Assembly: GCA_964617645.1 (NCBI GenBank)
Contig: CAZTYE010000011.1
Location: 1-64,000 of the forward strand
DNA from: JADJGC01 sp964617645
GTDB taxonomy: Bacteria; Zixibacteria; MSB-5A5; CAIYYT01
Length of the DNA stretch: 64,000 nt
Direction: 5' to 3'
Shown: positions 15,257-24,597 of the stretch, in pieces
Layout: each line of letters starts with the position of its first letter
How positions within the stretch are numbered: the stretch's first letter is position 1
Translations under genes and position numbers: made by a program
The notes under the pieces: model-generated
The model's input: the letters and a program-made list of their open reading frames with translations, nothing else
The model's database searches: none
What the model was told of the DNA's origin: nothing

Positions 15257-17112
15257 AGCTCGTGCGGCGATTGTATGCCTATTTCTGGCCGTATCGCAAG
15301 CATCTGGCGCTGTCGCTTGTCTTTGTGTTGCTTTTGGCGGCGGCATCGGGAGCGTTAGTTTATCTCGGCACGAGCCTCTTAAGTTCGCTTTTCGGGGCCA
15401 GCGATCTCATCCCGTCCGTGCCGACTGTGGCCGGCGAGGGGCTTCTCTCCGAACTGCGTCAATCGCTTAGCCGGTTTGCCGACGGACTGCTGCAGGGCGC
15501 GACCCATGAAGATACGCTTCTGCGGCTTTGTGTCGCGCTCTTGCTGGTCACGCTGGCTAAGAACCTATTCTTCTATCTGCAGGGCTATTTCGCAGCCTGG
15601 GTCGAGCAGGGAATTACTCGCGACTTGCGCAATCAGATTTACGACCACTTGTTAAGACTCCCGCTGCCGTATTTCCACCGCCGCCGAACCGGACATTTGA
15701 TATCCGTTGCGATCAACGATGTCTCCAAGATCCATGAGACATTCAACAACACGATCAATAACCTGATTCGCGATCCGCTCTTGATTCTCATGTATGTTGG
15801 GATGATGGTGATGGTGAGTTGGAAACTGACGCTGGTGACGTTGATGGTCTTGCCGCTGATTTTTTTGTCGATTTATCAGGTCGGCAAAGTCGTGCGCCGC
15901 TACTCGACGCGCGCGCAGGAGGCGATCGCCGACATTTCCGGATCGCTCGAGGAATCGTTGAACTCGATTCGCATCGTCAAAGCTTATGCCGCCGAAGGCT
16001 TCGAACGCGAGAAGTTTCGCGAACGCACCGGTCGCTATTTCCGCACGATGCTCAAGATCAATCGCATCCGCCTGTTGCCGAATCCCATCAATGAACTGCT
16101 CGGCGTCGCGGCGGTGGTGGCGATTATGTGGTACGGCGGCCGCCAGGTTTTGCATCAGGAGTTCCTCAGCTCCAAAGACTTCATGCTTTATCTGTTCGCG
16201 ATGTTCTCAATCATCCAGCCGGCGAAGTCGGTCTCCAACATTCACATCAAGCTCAGCGAAGGTGTCGCTGCCGCAAAGCGGATCTTTGAATTGATCGACA
16301 CCAACCCGCGCGTCTGCGAAGCGGCGCAGCCGAAAGCGCTGAAATCATTCGAGCGCGAAATAGTTTTCGAAAACGTCAGTTTCGCCTACAATGAGGGCGA
16401 GCCGGTGTTGCACGACGTCAGCTTCAAACTCCGCAAAGGCGAAGTGATCGCGCTGGTCGGGCCGTCCGGCGCCGGAAAATCTACGATCGTTGATTTACTT
16501 TGCCGTTTCCATGATCCGGATTTCGGGCGCATTTTGATCGACGGCGTCGATTTGCGTGACTTGTCCTTCGCCGCGCTGCGCGGGTTGATGGGTGTTGTCA
16601 CGCAAGAAACGATTCTCTTTAACGATTCCGTGCGCAACAATATCGGCTATCCCGGCGCGACTGCGGATTTTCAGCGAATCGAGCAAGCGGCGCGTGCCGC
16701 CAACGCGCATCGATTCGTCAGCGCCATGCCGCGCGGCTACGACACCGAAATCGGTCAACGGGGATTGATGATCTCGGGCGGAGAACGGCAACGTCTCGCC
16801 ATCGCCCGCGCTTTGATGAAGGACCCGCAGATTTTGGTGTTCGACGAGGCCACATCCGCTCTCGACACCGAATCGGAGCGTCTGGTGCAGGAAGCGATCG
16901 ACAAGCTCATGCAGGGCCGGACGGCGATCGTCATTGCGCATCGATTATCCACGATTCTGCACGCCGATCAGATTCTCGTGTTGCGACACGGCCGCATTGT
17001 CGAACGCGGCAAGCACGACGAGTTGCTCAAGGCCGAAGGTGTTTATCGCCGTCTGTACGATCTTCAGTTCTCGAGGACGCATGCAGCAGAAACTCGAACG
17101 CCATTCGCCTAA
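15253..17112 (+). CDS. msbA: Lipid A/LPS-precursor ABC exporter (MsbA-like)
   Basis: A 619-residue half-transporter with an N-terminal six-helix membrane domain followed by an ATPase domain, the MsbA layout and length. The ATPase has Walker A GPSGAGKST (around residue 402), the signature ISGGERQRLAIARAL, Walker B LVFDEATSALD and the switch His in VIAHRLST. Downstream heptosyltransferases and an LPS-type glycosyltransferase support a role flipping lipid A-core across the inner membrane; a general lipid or drug exporter is the alternative. It is entered through a leaderless mini-ORF. The end overlaps the next gene by 32 bases. Confidence 0.82.
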   Translation: MKLVRRLYAYFWPYRKHLALSLVFVLLLAAASGALVYLGTSLLSSLFGASDLIPSVPTVAGEGLLSELRQSLSRFADGLLQGATHEDTLLRLCVALLLVTLAKNLFFYLQGYFAAWVEQGITRDLRNQIYDHLLRLPLPYFHRRRTGHLISVAINDVSKIHETFNNTINNLIRDPLLILMYVGMMVMVSWKLTLVTLMVLPLIFLSIYQVGKVVRRYSTRAQEAIADISGSLEESLNSIRIVKAYAAEGFEREKFRERTGRYFRTMLKINRIRLLPNPINELLGVAAVVAIMWYGGRQVLHQEFLSSKDFMLYLFAMFSIIQPAKSVSNIHIKLSEGVAAAKRIFELIDTNPRVCEAAQPKALKSFEREIVFENVSFAYNEGEPVLHDVSFKLRKGEVIALVGPSGAGKSTIVDLLCRFHDPDFGRILIDGVDLRDLSFAALRGLMGVVTQETILFNDSVRNNIGYPGATADFQRIEQAARAANAHRFVSAMPRGYDTEIGQRGLMISGGERQRLAIARALMKDPQILVFDEATSALDTESERLVQEAIDKLMQGRTAIVIAHRLSTILHADQILVLRHGRIVERGKHDELLKAEGVYRRLYDLQFSRTHAAETRTPFA

Positions 17113-18253
17113 GCTGGGGCGATTCCTCAAAGAAATCGAAATTCAGTTTAAGTGGCTGTTTATCTGGCTGTTTCTGCGCGCGCTCGAGCGTTATTCCCGG
17201 CGGCATCAGCGGCCGCTCGATCCGCGGCGCGTGAAACGCGTATTGTTTTTGCGCCAGGACAAGATCGGCGATATGGTGGTGATGCTTACGACATTGCACA
17301 CGCTCAAGCATCACCGCCCGGATGTCGAAATCGGCGTGCTGGCGTCGCCGGCGAATCATCGCGTCATCGAACATGATCCGGCCGTAAGTCACATTCACAT
17401 CTACCGCAAGTCGCTGGGACAAATCCGGAAGACACTGAAAGACGTTCGCCGCTACAACTATGACGTCGTTGTCGACGGCATGACCGGCGCCTCAGTGACA
17501 TCGCTGGTGATCGCGATGATGTGCGCACCGCGCGCGTACCGGATCGGCACCGGCAAGGAAGCGTTTCGCAAGTATTACGATTACTACACGCTGGAGCTGA
17601 TGAATCATGGGCGACGGTTGCACATCTCGGAAGTGTTCCGGGCCACGCTCGAACCGCTGGGGATTTCACTTGCGCAGGGGATCGTCGACGGCCGCATCGT
17701 GCTCTCAGAGAGTCTGAAAGTACGTGGGAAAGAGTTGCTCGCGCAGATTCGCGAGCCGCACTACAGCGGTTTGATCATGCTCAATGTATCGGCGGGGAAG
17801 ACCGACCGTTCGTGGCACCCCAACAAGTTTCTGAAGCTGGTCGAATTTTTGTCGCGCCGCTATCCGCAGCAGCAGTTCCTGGCAAGCTATGCGCCGAACG
17901 AGCACGAGTTCGCCAAACGCGCGGTTGCGGCCGGCGGCAAGAATGTCACCTTGCTGCCGACCGGAGTGTCGATCATGGAGTTGATCGCGCTGATCGAGCG
18001 AGTGGATGCCGTGATTTCCGTTGATACTTCGATCTGCCACATCGCCGCCAATCTCGACGTGCCGCTCCTGGCGATGTACACGGGCAACGCGGTGAATTTC
18101 ACGCGCTGGTATCCCTACGGCCGTCGCGTCTGGGCGGTAAAATCGCCGAATTGGAAATCGGTCGACGGCATCACTTTCGAACAGATGCAGACCGCAGTGG
18201 AGAAATTCATGGAGGAGTTGGCGCGACAGTCGGTGATTGCGAGGCAACCATAG
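17081..18253 (+). CDS. Glycosyltransferase family 9 (ADP-heptose:LPS heptosyltransferase)
   Basis: The 390-residue protein has the GT9 layout. A Rossmann half starts at VKRVLFLRQDKIGDMVVMLT (about residues 46-65). A second half carries LIMLNVSAGKTDRSWHPNKF and the donor-binding ISVDTSICHIAANLDVPLLA. Heptosyltransferases add L-glycero-D-manno-heptose to the LPS inner core. The start at 17081 is preferred to an earlier in-frame ATG because GAGG at 17073-17076 precedes it and the upstream residues are the frame-shifted end of the ABC gene. It abuts the next gene with no gap. Confidence 0.85.
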   Translation: MQQKLERHSPKLGRFLKEIEIQFKWLFIWLFLRALERYSRRHQRPLDPRRVKRVLFLRQDKIGDMVVMLTTLHTLKHHRPDVEIGVLASPANHRVIEHDPAVSHIHIYRKSLGQIRKTLKDVRRYNYDVVVDGMTGASVTSLVIAMMCAPRAYRIGTGKEAFRKYYDYYTLELMNHGRRLHISEVFRATLEPLGISLAQGIVDGRIVLSESLKVRGKELLAQIREPHYSGLIMLNVSAGKTDRSWHPNKFLKLVEFLSRRYPQQQFLASYAPNEHEFAKRAVAAGGKNVTLLPTGVSIMELIALIERVDAVISVDTSICHIAANLDVPLLAMYTGNAVNFTRWYPYGRRVWAVKSPNWKSVDGITFEQMQTAVEKFMEELARQSVIARQP

Positions 18254-19000
18254 ATGGCGCCGCGCTTGTCGGTCATCATTATTACACGCAATGAAGCCGC
18301 CAATCTGCGGCGGTGTCTCGAGTCCGTGCGATTTGCCGACGAGATCATCATCAACGACACCGGGTCCACCGACGGCACGCAGGAGATTGCGCGCGAGTTT
18401 GAGTGCACGGTGATCCAGAATTCGTTCGACGGTTTCGGCGTCGCCAAGCAGCAAGCGCTGGACGCCGCCACGGGAGACTGGGTGTTGTCGATCGATGCCG
18501 ACGAGGAGCTGGATGCGCAGTTGCAGGCGCACATCAAGCAAGTAGTCGAGAAAGCCGATGTCGATGGATATCTCCTGAATCGCAAATCACAGTTTTTGGG
18601 ACAGTGGATCGAGCACTCCGGTTGGTACCCGGATCGAATTCTGCGGCTCTTCCGACGCCGGGCCGGCAAGTTCACCGATGCGCGGGTGCACGAACGGATC
18701 GTTGTTTCCGGCGCGACGGCAATCCTGGCTGGCCACTTGCTACACTACAGTTTTCCGCATCTCTCGTCGTATCTGGCAAAGATGGATCGTTACTCGACAT
18801 TGGCAGCCGAATCGATGCACGCAACGGGGAAGCCGTTTCGGCGCTGGAAACTGATCTTCAAGCCGCCCGCCGTGTTCTTCAAGATGTACATCCTCAGGCA
18901 AGGATTCCGTGACGGATTGGCGGGCCTCGTGCTCGCTGTGCTGTCGGCGCTGGACATGTTCGTGCGCTATGTCAAACTTTGGCAGCTTGAGCGCCGATGA
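18254..19000 (+). CDS. Glycosyltransferase family 2, LPS core type (WaaE/KdtX-like)
   Basis: A 248-residue GT-A enzyme, with the N-terminal VIIITRNEAANLRRCLESV, the DTGSTDGT turn and the metal-binding DXD as SIDADEEL (about residues 80-85). The later segment WYPDRILRLFRR matches the family of LPS core beta-glucosyltransferases. The ATG follows the previous stop immediately, and its own stop overlaps the next gene by four bases (ATGA). Sugar donor and acceptor are unknown; a core hexose transfer is likely from context. Confidence 0.87.
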   Translation: MAPRLSVIIITRNEAANLRRCLESVRFADEIIINDTGSTDGTQEIAREFECTVIQNSFDGFGVAKQQALDAATGDWVLSIDADEELDAQLQAHIKQVVEKADVDGYLLNRKSQFLGQWIEHSGWYPDRILRLFRRRAGKFTDARVHERIVVSGATAILAGHLLHYSFPHLSSYLAKMDRYSTLAAESMHATGKPFRRWKLIFKPPAVFFKMYILRQGFRDGLAGLVLAVLSALDMFVRYVKLWQLERR

Positions 19001-20001
19001 AGCATATCATTCTCTCTCGTACCGACGCCGTCGGCGATCTCATACTGACGCTGCCGGTGGCGCGCGCGATCAAAGAGCGATTGCCCGATTGCCAGGTCAC
19101 GATGCTCGTCTCGCGCTACACGGCGCCTTTGATTACGCAGGAAAAGTATCTCGACCGCGTGATTGCGTTACCGGGTCGCGCATTGGAGACCGGCCAGATT
19201 CGCGCCGTCGCGCGGGATCTCAAGAAGCTTCACGCCGCGGCGATCATCTACTTTTTCCCCCGCCTCTCGCTGGCGCTGGCCGGATGGCTGGCCAAAATCC
19301 CAGTCCGGGTTGGCACCGGCCGACGAGCCTACAGTATGTTCTTCAACAAACGCATCAATCTGGCGCGGCGCTTTTCCGGCAAACATGAATTAGAGTTGAA
19401 CTATCTGCTGGCCGAATCGCTCTTAGGCGATCTGCCTCGCCATGAGCCGCATTTGGACATCAGCGCAGACGAACTAACCGCGGCCGACCGGTTGATTGTC
19501 AAATGCGGCCTGTCAGCGAACGAACGTTTCCTTGTGATCCACCCGATGTCGCACGGTTCGGCACCGAGCTGGCCGCTCGATTCCTTTGTGCAACTGGCGG
19601 TGCAGCTTGCGGGCAGAGGCGAGAAAATTATGGTTACCGGCTCAGCCCTCGAACACGACGAAATTCAGTCAGCCTTTCGCAACTGCCCGGAAAGTGTCGT
19701 GAATGTCGCCGGTCAGACCGAAGTCGGCACACTCAAAGGATTGATTTGCCGTGCCCGGATGTTAATCGCGGGCAGCACGGGACCGCTGCACATCGCGACC
19801 GCACTGGGCACATTCGGCGTCGGGCTCTATCCGCCGGTTGCGGCGCTTTCGCCGGTGCGCTGGGGACCGCGCGGCGGCGCAAACAAACTGTTTACGCCGC
19901 CTGTAGATCAAAGTAGAGAGAGCGCGGCCGCGCAGATGCGATTGATCAGCGTCGATGAAGTCGCGGCATTCATCATTGACCACTTGGCAACCGATAATTA
20001 G
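18997..20001 (+). CDS. Glycosyltransferase family 9 (heptosyltransferase), second copy
   Basis: A second, shorter GT9 protein of 334 residues. Motifs: N-terminal IILSRTDAVGDLILTLPVA; FLVIHPMSHGSAPSWPLDSF in the donor-binding half; and ARMLIAGSTGPLHIATALG. It is clearly diverged from the copy at 17081, as heptosyltransferases I and II are in other bacteria. The two probably add successive heptoses or related sugars. It is coupled by ATGA to the preceding glycosyltransferase. The next gene begins about 90 bases later. Confidence 0.87.
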   Translation: MKHIILSRTDAVGDLILTLPVARAIKERLPDCQVTMLVSRYTAPLITQEKYLDRVIALPGRALETGQIRAVARDLKKLHAAAIIYFFPRLSLALAGWLAKIPVRVGTGRRAYSMFFNKRINLARRFSGKHELELNYLLAESLLGDLPRHEPHLDISADELTAADRLIVKCGLSANERFLVIHPMSHGSAPSWPLDSFVQLAVQLAGRGEKIMVTGSALEHDEIQSAFRNCPESVVNVAGQTEVGTLKGLICRARMLIAGSTGPLHIATALGTFGVGLYPPVAALSPVRWGPRGGANKLFTPPVDQSRESAAAQMRLISVDEVAAFIIDHLATDN

Positions 20002-20089
20002 TAGCGTCAAGAAAGTAATCGTCGTGGACAAATTCGTATATCCAACTTCCAGCGACAATCTCACGCGCTACCGGCTCCCGGTCGGCCTG

Positions 20090-22267
20090 ATGAACCTGGC
20101 CGAGTTCATCATCCAGATCGAGGCGATGAACGCCAATATCAACATTCCGATCGTTCGTAAGGCTTACGAGTTCTCCAATTGGGCGCATAAGGGGCAGAAA
20201 CGCGCTTCCGGCGAGCCGTACATCGAGCACTGCCTCAACGTCGCCTTCATTCTGGCCGAGCAACATCTGGACGGCGCAACAGTCGCCGCGGGGATGCTCC
20301 ACGACGTCGTCGAGGACACAGACGTGACCATCGAGGACCTGGCGCGGGAATTCTCGCCCGAAATTGCCTCACTGGTCGATGCCGTCACCAAGCTGGGCTA
20401 TTACCAGTTCAAAAGTCGCGCTGAAAATCAATCCGATTACTTCCGCAAGATGCTGATCTCGATGGCCTCCGACATTCGCGTGATCTTGATCAAACTGGCG
20501 GACCGCCTGCACAATATGCGCACGCTGGAATTTCTGCCGCATGACAAGCAGGTCGATATTGCGACCGAGACCCGAGAAATCTATGCGCCGCTGGCGCATC
20601 GTTTCGGCATGGCGAAGATCAAGTGGGAGCTTGAGGATCTTTCGCTCAAGTATATCAAGCCCGATGCTTACCGCTATCTCATGGAGCGCATCGATCTGAC
20701 GCGCGCCGAGCGCGAAGCCTATATCGACGAAATCAGCACAACTCTGGGCCGCGCCCTGCAAGAAGAAGCCGTCCAGGCCGAAATCACCGGTCGCGCCAAG
20801 CATTTCGACTCGGTTTACCGCAAGATGGTCAAGCGGCAGAAGCCGTTCGAGGAGATTTACGATCTCATTGCGATTCGGATTGTCACACCGACGATCAAGG
20901 ACTGCTACCATGCGCTGGGGGTTATTCACAACATGTGGACGCCGGTCGCCGATCGTTTCCACGATTACATCGCGATTCCCAAACAGAACGGCTATCAATC
21001 GCTGCATACCACCGTCGTCGGCCCCAAGGGCCGGATGGTGGAAATTCAGATTCGCACGCCCTCGATGCACTATGTCGCGGAATTCGGAATCGCCGCGCAC
21101 TGGCTCTACAAAGAAGGCCGCCACGTGCTCGATGAATCCGACCGGCAATTATCGTGGCTCCGTGAAGTCCTCGACTGGCAGAAGGACATGACCAATCCGG
21201 AGGAGTTCATGGAATTCCTCAAGATCGACCTGTTTCAGGACGAGGTTTTCGTGTTCACGCCGAACGGGGAAATCAAACATTTGCCGCTCGGCGCAACGGC
21301 GTTGGATTTCGCCTTTGCGGTGCACACCAGCGTCGGCGTTCACTGTTCCGGCACCCGAGTTAACGGCCGTCTGGTGCCGTTCGAAACCGTGCTGCGCTCC
21401 GGCGACGAGGTCGAGATCATGACTTCGCCGCACGCGGAGCCTTCGAACGACTGGCTTAAAATCTGCAAGACGACCTCGGCGCGCACCAAAATCAGGAAGT
21501 ACCTAAAGCAGAAAGGGTTTGAGCAGTCGCTGGCTCTGGGGCGTGAGATGTTCGAGCGGGCGATTAAGAAGCGCAATGCAAAACTCCCGAGCGACGAACA
21601 GCTTCTCGATGCCGCGATGGCGCTGTCGTTTACCTCGGCCGAGCAGATGTTCTCGAAGCTCGGTTCCGGTGATTTGGCCGTCGGCGCCCTCATGTCGAAG
21701 CTGTTCCCGGAAGAAAGCGCCGCCCCGGCCAAGCCTTCGCTGATCAAGAAGTTTGTCGACCGTGCTCGCGGCGGCAAAGGTATCAAGGTCGAAGGCATGG
21801 ACAGCATGATGTTCCGTTTCGCGAATTGCTGTTCGCCGGTTCCCGGTGAGCGCATCGTCGGTTTCATCACGCGCGGGCGCGGCCTGACAATTCACCGCTC
21901 CGATTGCGTCAATGCGATCATCCTGGCGCAGGAACCGGAGCGGAAAGTCGATGTCACGTGGGACGTCGCCGCCGAACAGAGTTTCCTTGTCCGCCTGGCG
22001 ATTGTGGTTGAGTATCGGAAGAACATTTTGTACGATATCACCGAAGTCATGGCTGATTGCGACGCCGAAGTACGAGGCGCCGAATTGACCTCCAAAGAAG
22101 CGATTGCCGTCGGCCAGTTTGTGATCGAGATCAAGAACATCAGCCACTTCAATCGTGTGGTGGCCGCGATCAAGAAGAAGATCCCGCGTGTGGTTCGCGT
22201 TGAGCGCGTCTTCGGCGGGGAAGGAGAAGGCTCAGACGGCCATGTCGAATCAGACTCCCGCAACTAA
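20090..22267 (+). CDS. Bifunctional (p)ppGpp synthetase/hydrolase (Rel/SpoT)
   Basis: A 725-residue RSH enzyme of full length. In order: an HD hydrolase domain (EHCLNVAFIL, MLHDVVEDTD), so hydrolysis should be active; a RelA/SpoT synthetase domain (YDLIAIRIV, KQNGYQSLHTTVVGP); a TGS domain (VFVFTPNGEIKHLPLGAT); a Cys-rich CCSPVPGERIVGFITRGRG segment; and a C-terminal ACT domain. It makes and degrades the stringent-response alarmone. The start is uncertain: 20090 fits the usual spacing to the HD domain but has no Shine-Dalgarno; an in-frame start at 19955 would overlap the previous gene by 47 bases. Confidence 0.92.
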   Translation: MNLAEFIIQIEAMNANINIPIVRKAYEFSNWAHKGQKRASGEPYIEHCLNVAFILAEQHLDGATVAAGMLHDVVEDTDVTIEDLAREFSPEIASLVDAVTKLGYYQFKSRAENQSDYFRKMLISMASDIRVILIKLADRLHNMRTLEFLPHDKQVDIATETREIYAPLAHRFGMAKIKWELEDLSLKYIKPDAYRYLMERIDLTRAEREAYIDEISTTLGRALQEEAVQAEITGRAKHFDSVYRKMVKRQKPFEEIYDLIAIRIVTPTIKDCYHALGVIHNMWTPVADRFHDYIAIPKQNGYQSLHTTVVGPKGRMVEIQIRTPSMHYVAEFGIAAHWLYKEGRHVLDESDRQLSWLREVLDWQKDMTNPEEFMEFLKIDLFQDEVFVFTPNGEIKHLPLGATALDFAFAVHTSVGVHCSGTRVNGRLVPFETVLRSGDEVEIMTSPHAEPSNDWLKICKTTSARTKIRKYLKQKGFEQSLALGREMFERAIKKRNAKLPSDEQLLDAAMALSFTSAEQMFSKLGSGDLAVGALMSKLFPEESAAPAKPSLIKKFVDRARGGKGIKVEGMDSMMFRFANCCSPVPGERIVGFITRGRGLTIHRSDCVNAIILAQEPERKVDVTWDVAAEQSFLVRLAIVVEYRKNILYDITEVMADCDAEVRGAELTSKEAIAVGQFVIEIKNISHFNRVVAAIKKKIPRVVRVERVFGGEGEGSDGHVESDSRN

Positions 22268-22892
22268 GTGTCCTCGATGTGGAGCGGCGCGCTCCGCCGA
22301 ATTTCGTTTCTGTCCGCATTGCGGCGCCAGTTTCGATGCGCACGCCAAGATTAAGAGCAATGGGCGCAAGAAGGAAACGGCGCAGCGCCGGCGCTGGGAG
22401 ATCGCAGCGATTGCCGGCATCATTATCCTCGTCGTCGTCGTATTCAACATCTATATCTCGGCGCGCAAGCACAGTGAGCCGGTTCAGACCGGCGCGCCGC
22501 AGCAGCAAATGCCGCCGCAAAATCAGCCCCTGCCGACCACCTTTGACGGCATCGTGCAGCGGGCGCATGAACTTTATGATGCCCGGCAGTTCGGGCAGGC
22601 GATTCAATTCTACGAGCGCGCTCTGGCCATCGACTCGTTGCACCCGGAAATCATGGTCGATCTCGGCGCCGCTTATCACTTCGTTGGTGACAATGAAGCG
22701 GCCGCGCTGAATTTCCACCGCGCCCTTGCGCTTGATCTCAAGCAGCCGGTCGCAATGTTCAACCTCGGCATCGTTGCCTTGACCGTGGGAGACTCCGCCG
22801 CCGCCAAGAGTTGGTGGAACAAGCTGATTCAGGAAGCGCCGACTTCCCAGCAAGCGGCCATGGCGCGCGAGCGGCTGCAAGCTGTGAAATGA
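22242..22892 (+). CDS. Zinc-ribbon, single-span TPR protein
   Basis: The 216 residues have three parts. An N-terminal double CXXC zinc ribbon (CPRCG ... CPHCG, about residues 10-29) comes first, then one transmembrane helix (IAAIAGIIILVVVVFNIYI). A periplasmic or cytosolic tail with two to three tetratricopeptide repeats (ARQFGQAIQFYERALAIDS, DNEAAALNFHRALALD) follows. Function is unknown; TPRs suggest a scaffold. The start at 22242 is chosen from a GGGGAAGGAG tract upstream and the obvious ribbon. It overlaps rel by 26 bases, and its stop overlaps the next start as ATGA. Confidence 0.8.
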   Translation: MSNQTPATKCPRCGAARSAEFRFCPHCGASFDAHAKIKSNGRKKETAQRRRWEIAAIAGIIILVVVVFNIYISARKHSEPVQTGAPQQQMPPQNQPLPTTFDGIVQRAHELYDARQFGQAIQFYERALAIDSLHPEIMVDLGAAYHFVGDNEAAALNFHRALALDLKQPVAMFNLGIVALTVGDSAAAKSWWNKLIQEAPTSQQAAMARERLQAVK

Positions 22893-23683
22893 GCGCGGAC
22901 GCCGAATCGCTGCTAACGCCGCGTCGTCTCTTGCGCTGCATCGTCGATTTCGTTTATCCCCCGGTTTGTGCTGTTTGTCGTGTCAGCTTTGAAAGTGAGG
23001 ACGACGTTACATGGATATGTCCCCGCTGCCGCGCCGGATTGCAGCTCTTGCCGTTTCCGCTTTGCCCGATTTGCCGTCACGAACGACGCGAGCCTGAGCG
23101 GCTCTGTACCAATTGCCACCGGCGGGCACACCTCGCCTGGGTCTATCCGCTTGGATTTTATGACGACAACTTCGCACACTTGATTAAAGCGTTCAAGTAT
23201 AATGACCGGATCGAAGTGGGCCGCCGATTGGGCGATCTTCTCGGCCAACAACTGCGCTCATTTCGGCAGACTGAAGCTATCGAAGTCGTCGTTTGCCTTC
23301 CGCTGCACCGCCGCAAGCGAGCGCGCCGCGGCTTCAGTCAGACGGCAATTCTTGCCGAACAAGTCGCGCGCGCGATCGATCGACCGCTGGCGACCGACGC
23401 ACTCATCCAGATCCGTGCTAACCGCGATCAGATCGGTCTCACGGTCGAGCAGCGATTTGCCAATGTCCGCGATGTGTTCGTGGTGGCGAGACCGGAATCC
23501 GTCAAGGGCAAATTCGTACTGTTGATCGACGATGTTACGACTTCCGGCGCGACCCTTAATGCCGCCGCCACGGTTTTGATCAACGCCGGCGCACGCATGG
23601 TGGTTGCCGCGACGGCCGCTATGGCTCTGGAAGACGGCCTCGATCCGGCGCTGCTTTACGAGTTTCTCGCGCAGGAGTTTTGA
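22889..23683 (+). CDS. comF: ComF family phosphoribosyltransferase-like protein
   Basis: The 264-residue protein has an N-terminal double zinc-binding region (CAVC ... CPRC, then CPIC ... CTNC), the HLIKAFKYND core stretch, LPLHRRKRARRGFSQTAILA and the PRPP-binding loop VLLIDDVTTSGAT. This is the ComF/GntX architecture and length, associated with DNA uptake in naturally competent bacteria. The enzymatic role is not established. No other competence gene lies nearby. The start at 22889 overlaps the TPR gene as ATGA. Confidence 0.9.
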   Translation: MSADAESLLTPRRLLRCIVDFVYPPVCAVCRVSFESEDDVTWICPRCRAGLQLLPFPLCPICRHERREPERLCTNCHRRAHLAWVYPLGFYDDNFAHLIKAFKYNDRIEVGRRLGDLLGQQLRSFRQTEAIEVVVCLPLHRRKRARRGFSQTAILAEQVARAIDRPLATDALIQIRANRDQIGLTVEQRFANVRDVFVVARPESVKGKFVLLIDDVTTSGATLNAAATVLINAGARMVVAATAAMALEDGLDPALLYEFLAQEF

Positions 23684-23685
23684 GC

Positions 23686-24597
23686 ATGCGCGAGGAAATT
23701 GATCTTTACCTCAATCACATCGCGCTTGAGAAGAACCTCAAGCCGAACTCCATCGTCTCGTACCATCACGATCTGGAGCAACTCGCCGAATTCGCCGTTT
23801 CCGTTGGCGTCAAAGCATGGCGTGACCTGAGCAAGTCGGTGATCATCGAGTACCTTTCCGAGTCGAGTCGACTCGGGCTGGCGCCGCATTCGATTGCGCG
23901 CCGACTTTCCGCGCTGCGTGGGTTCTTTCTCTTCCTTCTGCGCGAGCGAATCGTAGCCGTCAATCCGGTGTCGCTAATTGAGTCACCACGACTCTATCGC
24001 AATCTTCCCGTAGTTTTGTCCGTAGACGAAATTGATCGTATCGTGGCCGCGGTCAAACTCGACGCGGTTTGCGGTTTGCGCGACCGGGCGGTGATCGAGA
24101 TTCTTTACGGATGCGGACTGCGCATTTCCGAGTTGATCAATCTCACGGGTAGTCATTTGTTCCTTGAGGTCGGCCATGCCCGCGTCATCGGCAAGGGTGG
24201 CAAGGAACGTCTGGTGCCGATTGGTGAAGAAGCGACGCACTGGGTGCGGCAATATCTGGAGTTGGAGCGTCCCGGCCTGGCTAATGACCGCTCGCAGGAT
24301 TACTTGATCCTCAATCGTTTCGGGCGCAAGTTCTCTTCGATGGGAATGTTCAACTTGATTCGGAAGTATGTCGGGGCGGCGGGCATCACGAAGCACGTTA
24401 CGCCGCACACGTTTCGCCATACCTTTGCCAGCCATTTAGTTGACGGCGGCGCATCCTTGCGCGCGGTACAGGAAATGCTCGGCCATGCCGATATCAGTAC
24501 TACACAGATTTACACCCAATTGAGCCGGTCGTACCTAAAATCTGTGCATACTGAGTTCCATCCGCGCGAGAGGAAGCTGCGTGAACAACGTCATTGA
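23686..24597 (+). CDS. Tyrosine recombinase, XerC/XerD type
   Basis: A 303-residue site-specific recombinase. It has an N-terminal SAM-like core-binding domain (residues 1-85) and a catalytic domain with all six active residues visible: Arg in CGLRISELI, Lys in GKGGKERLVP, HTFRH with His and Arg, His in EMLGHADI, and the nucleophile Tyr in TQIYTQ. Length and the lack of mobile-element context favour the chromosome-dimer resolvase over an integrase. GCAGGAG at 23671-23677 precedes the ATG. It overlaps the next gene by 17 bases. Confidence 0.9.
   Translation: MREEIDLYLNHIALEKNLKPNSIVSYHHDLEQLAEFAVSVGVKAWRDLSKSVIIEYLSESSRLGLAPHSIARRLSALRGFFLFLLRERIVAVNPVSLIESPRLYRNLPVVLSVDEIDRIVAAVKLDAVCGLRDRAVIEILYGCGLRISELINLTGSHLFLEVGHARVIGKGGKERLVPIGEEATHWVRQYLELERPGLANDRSQDYLILNRFGRKFSSMGMFNLIRKYVGAAGITKHVTPHTFRHTFASHLVDGGASLRAVQEMLGHADISTTQIYTQLSRSYLKSVHTEFHPRERKLREQRH

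Noticed and set aside
23686..24597. Integrase of a mobile element
   Set aside because: The tyrosine recombinase is embedded in a housekeeping run, has XerC/XerD length, and no att site, tRNA or phage genes adjoin it.
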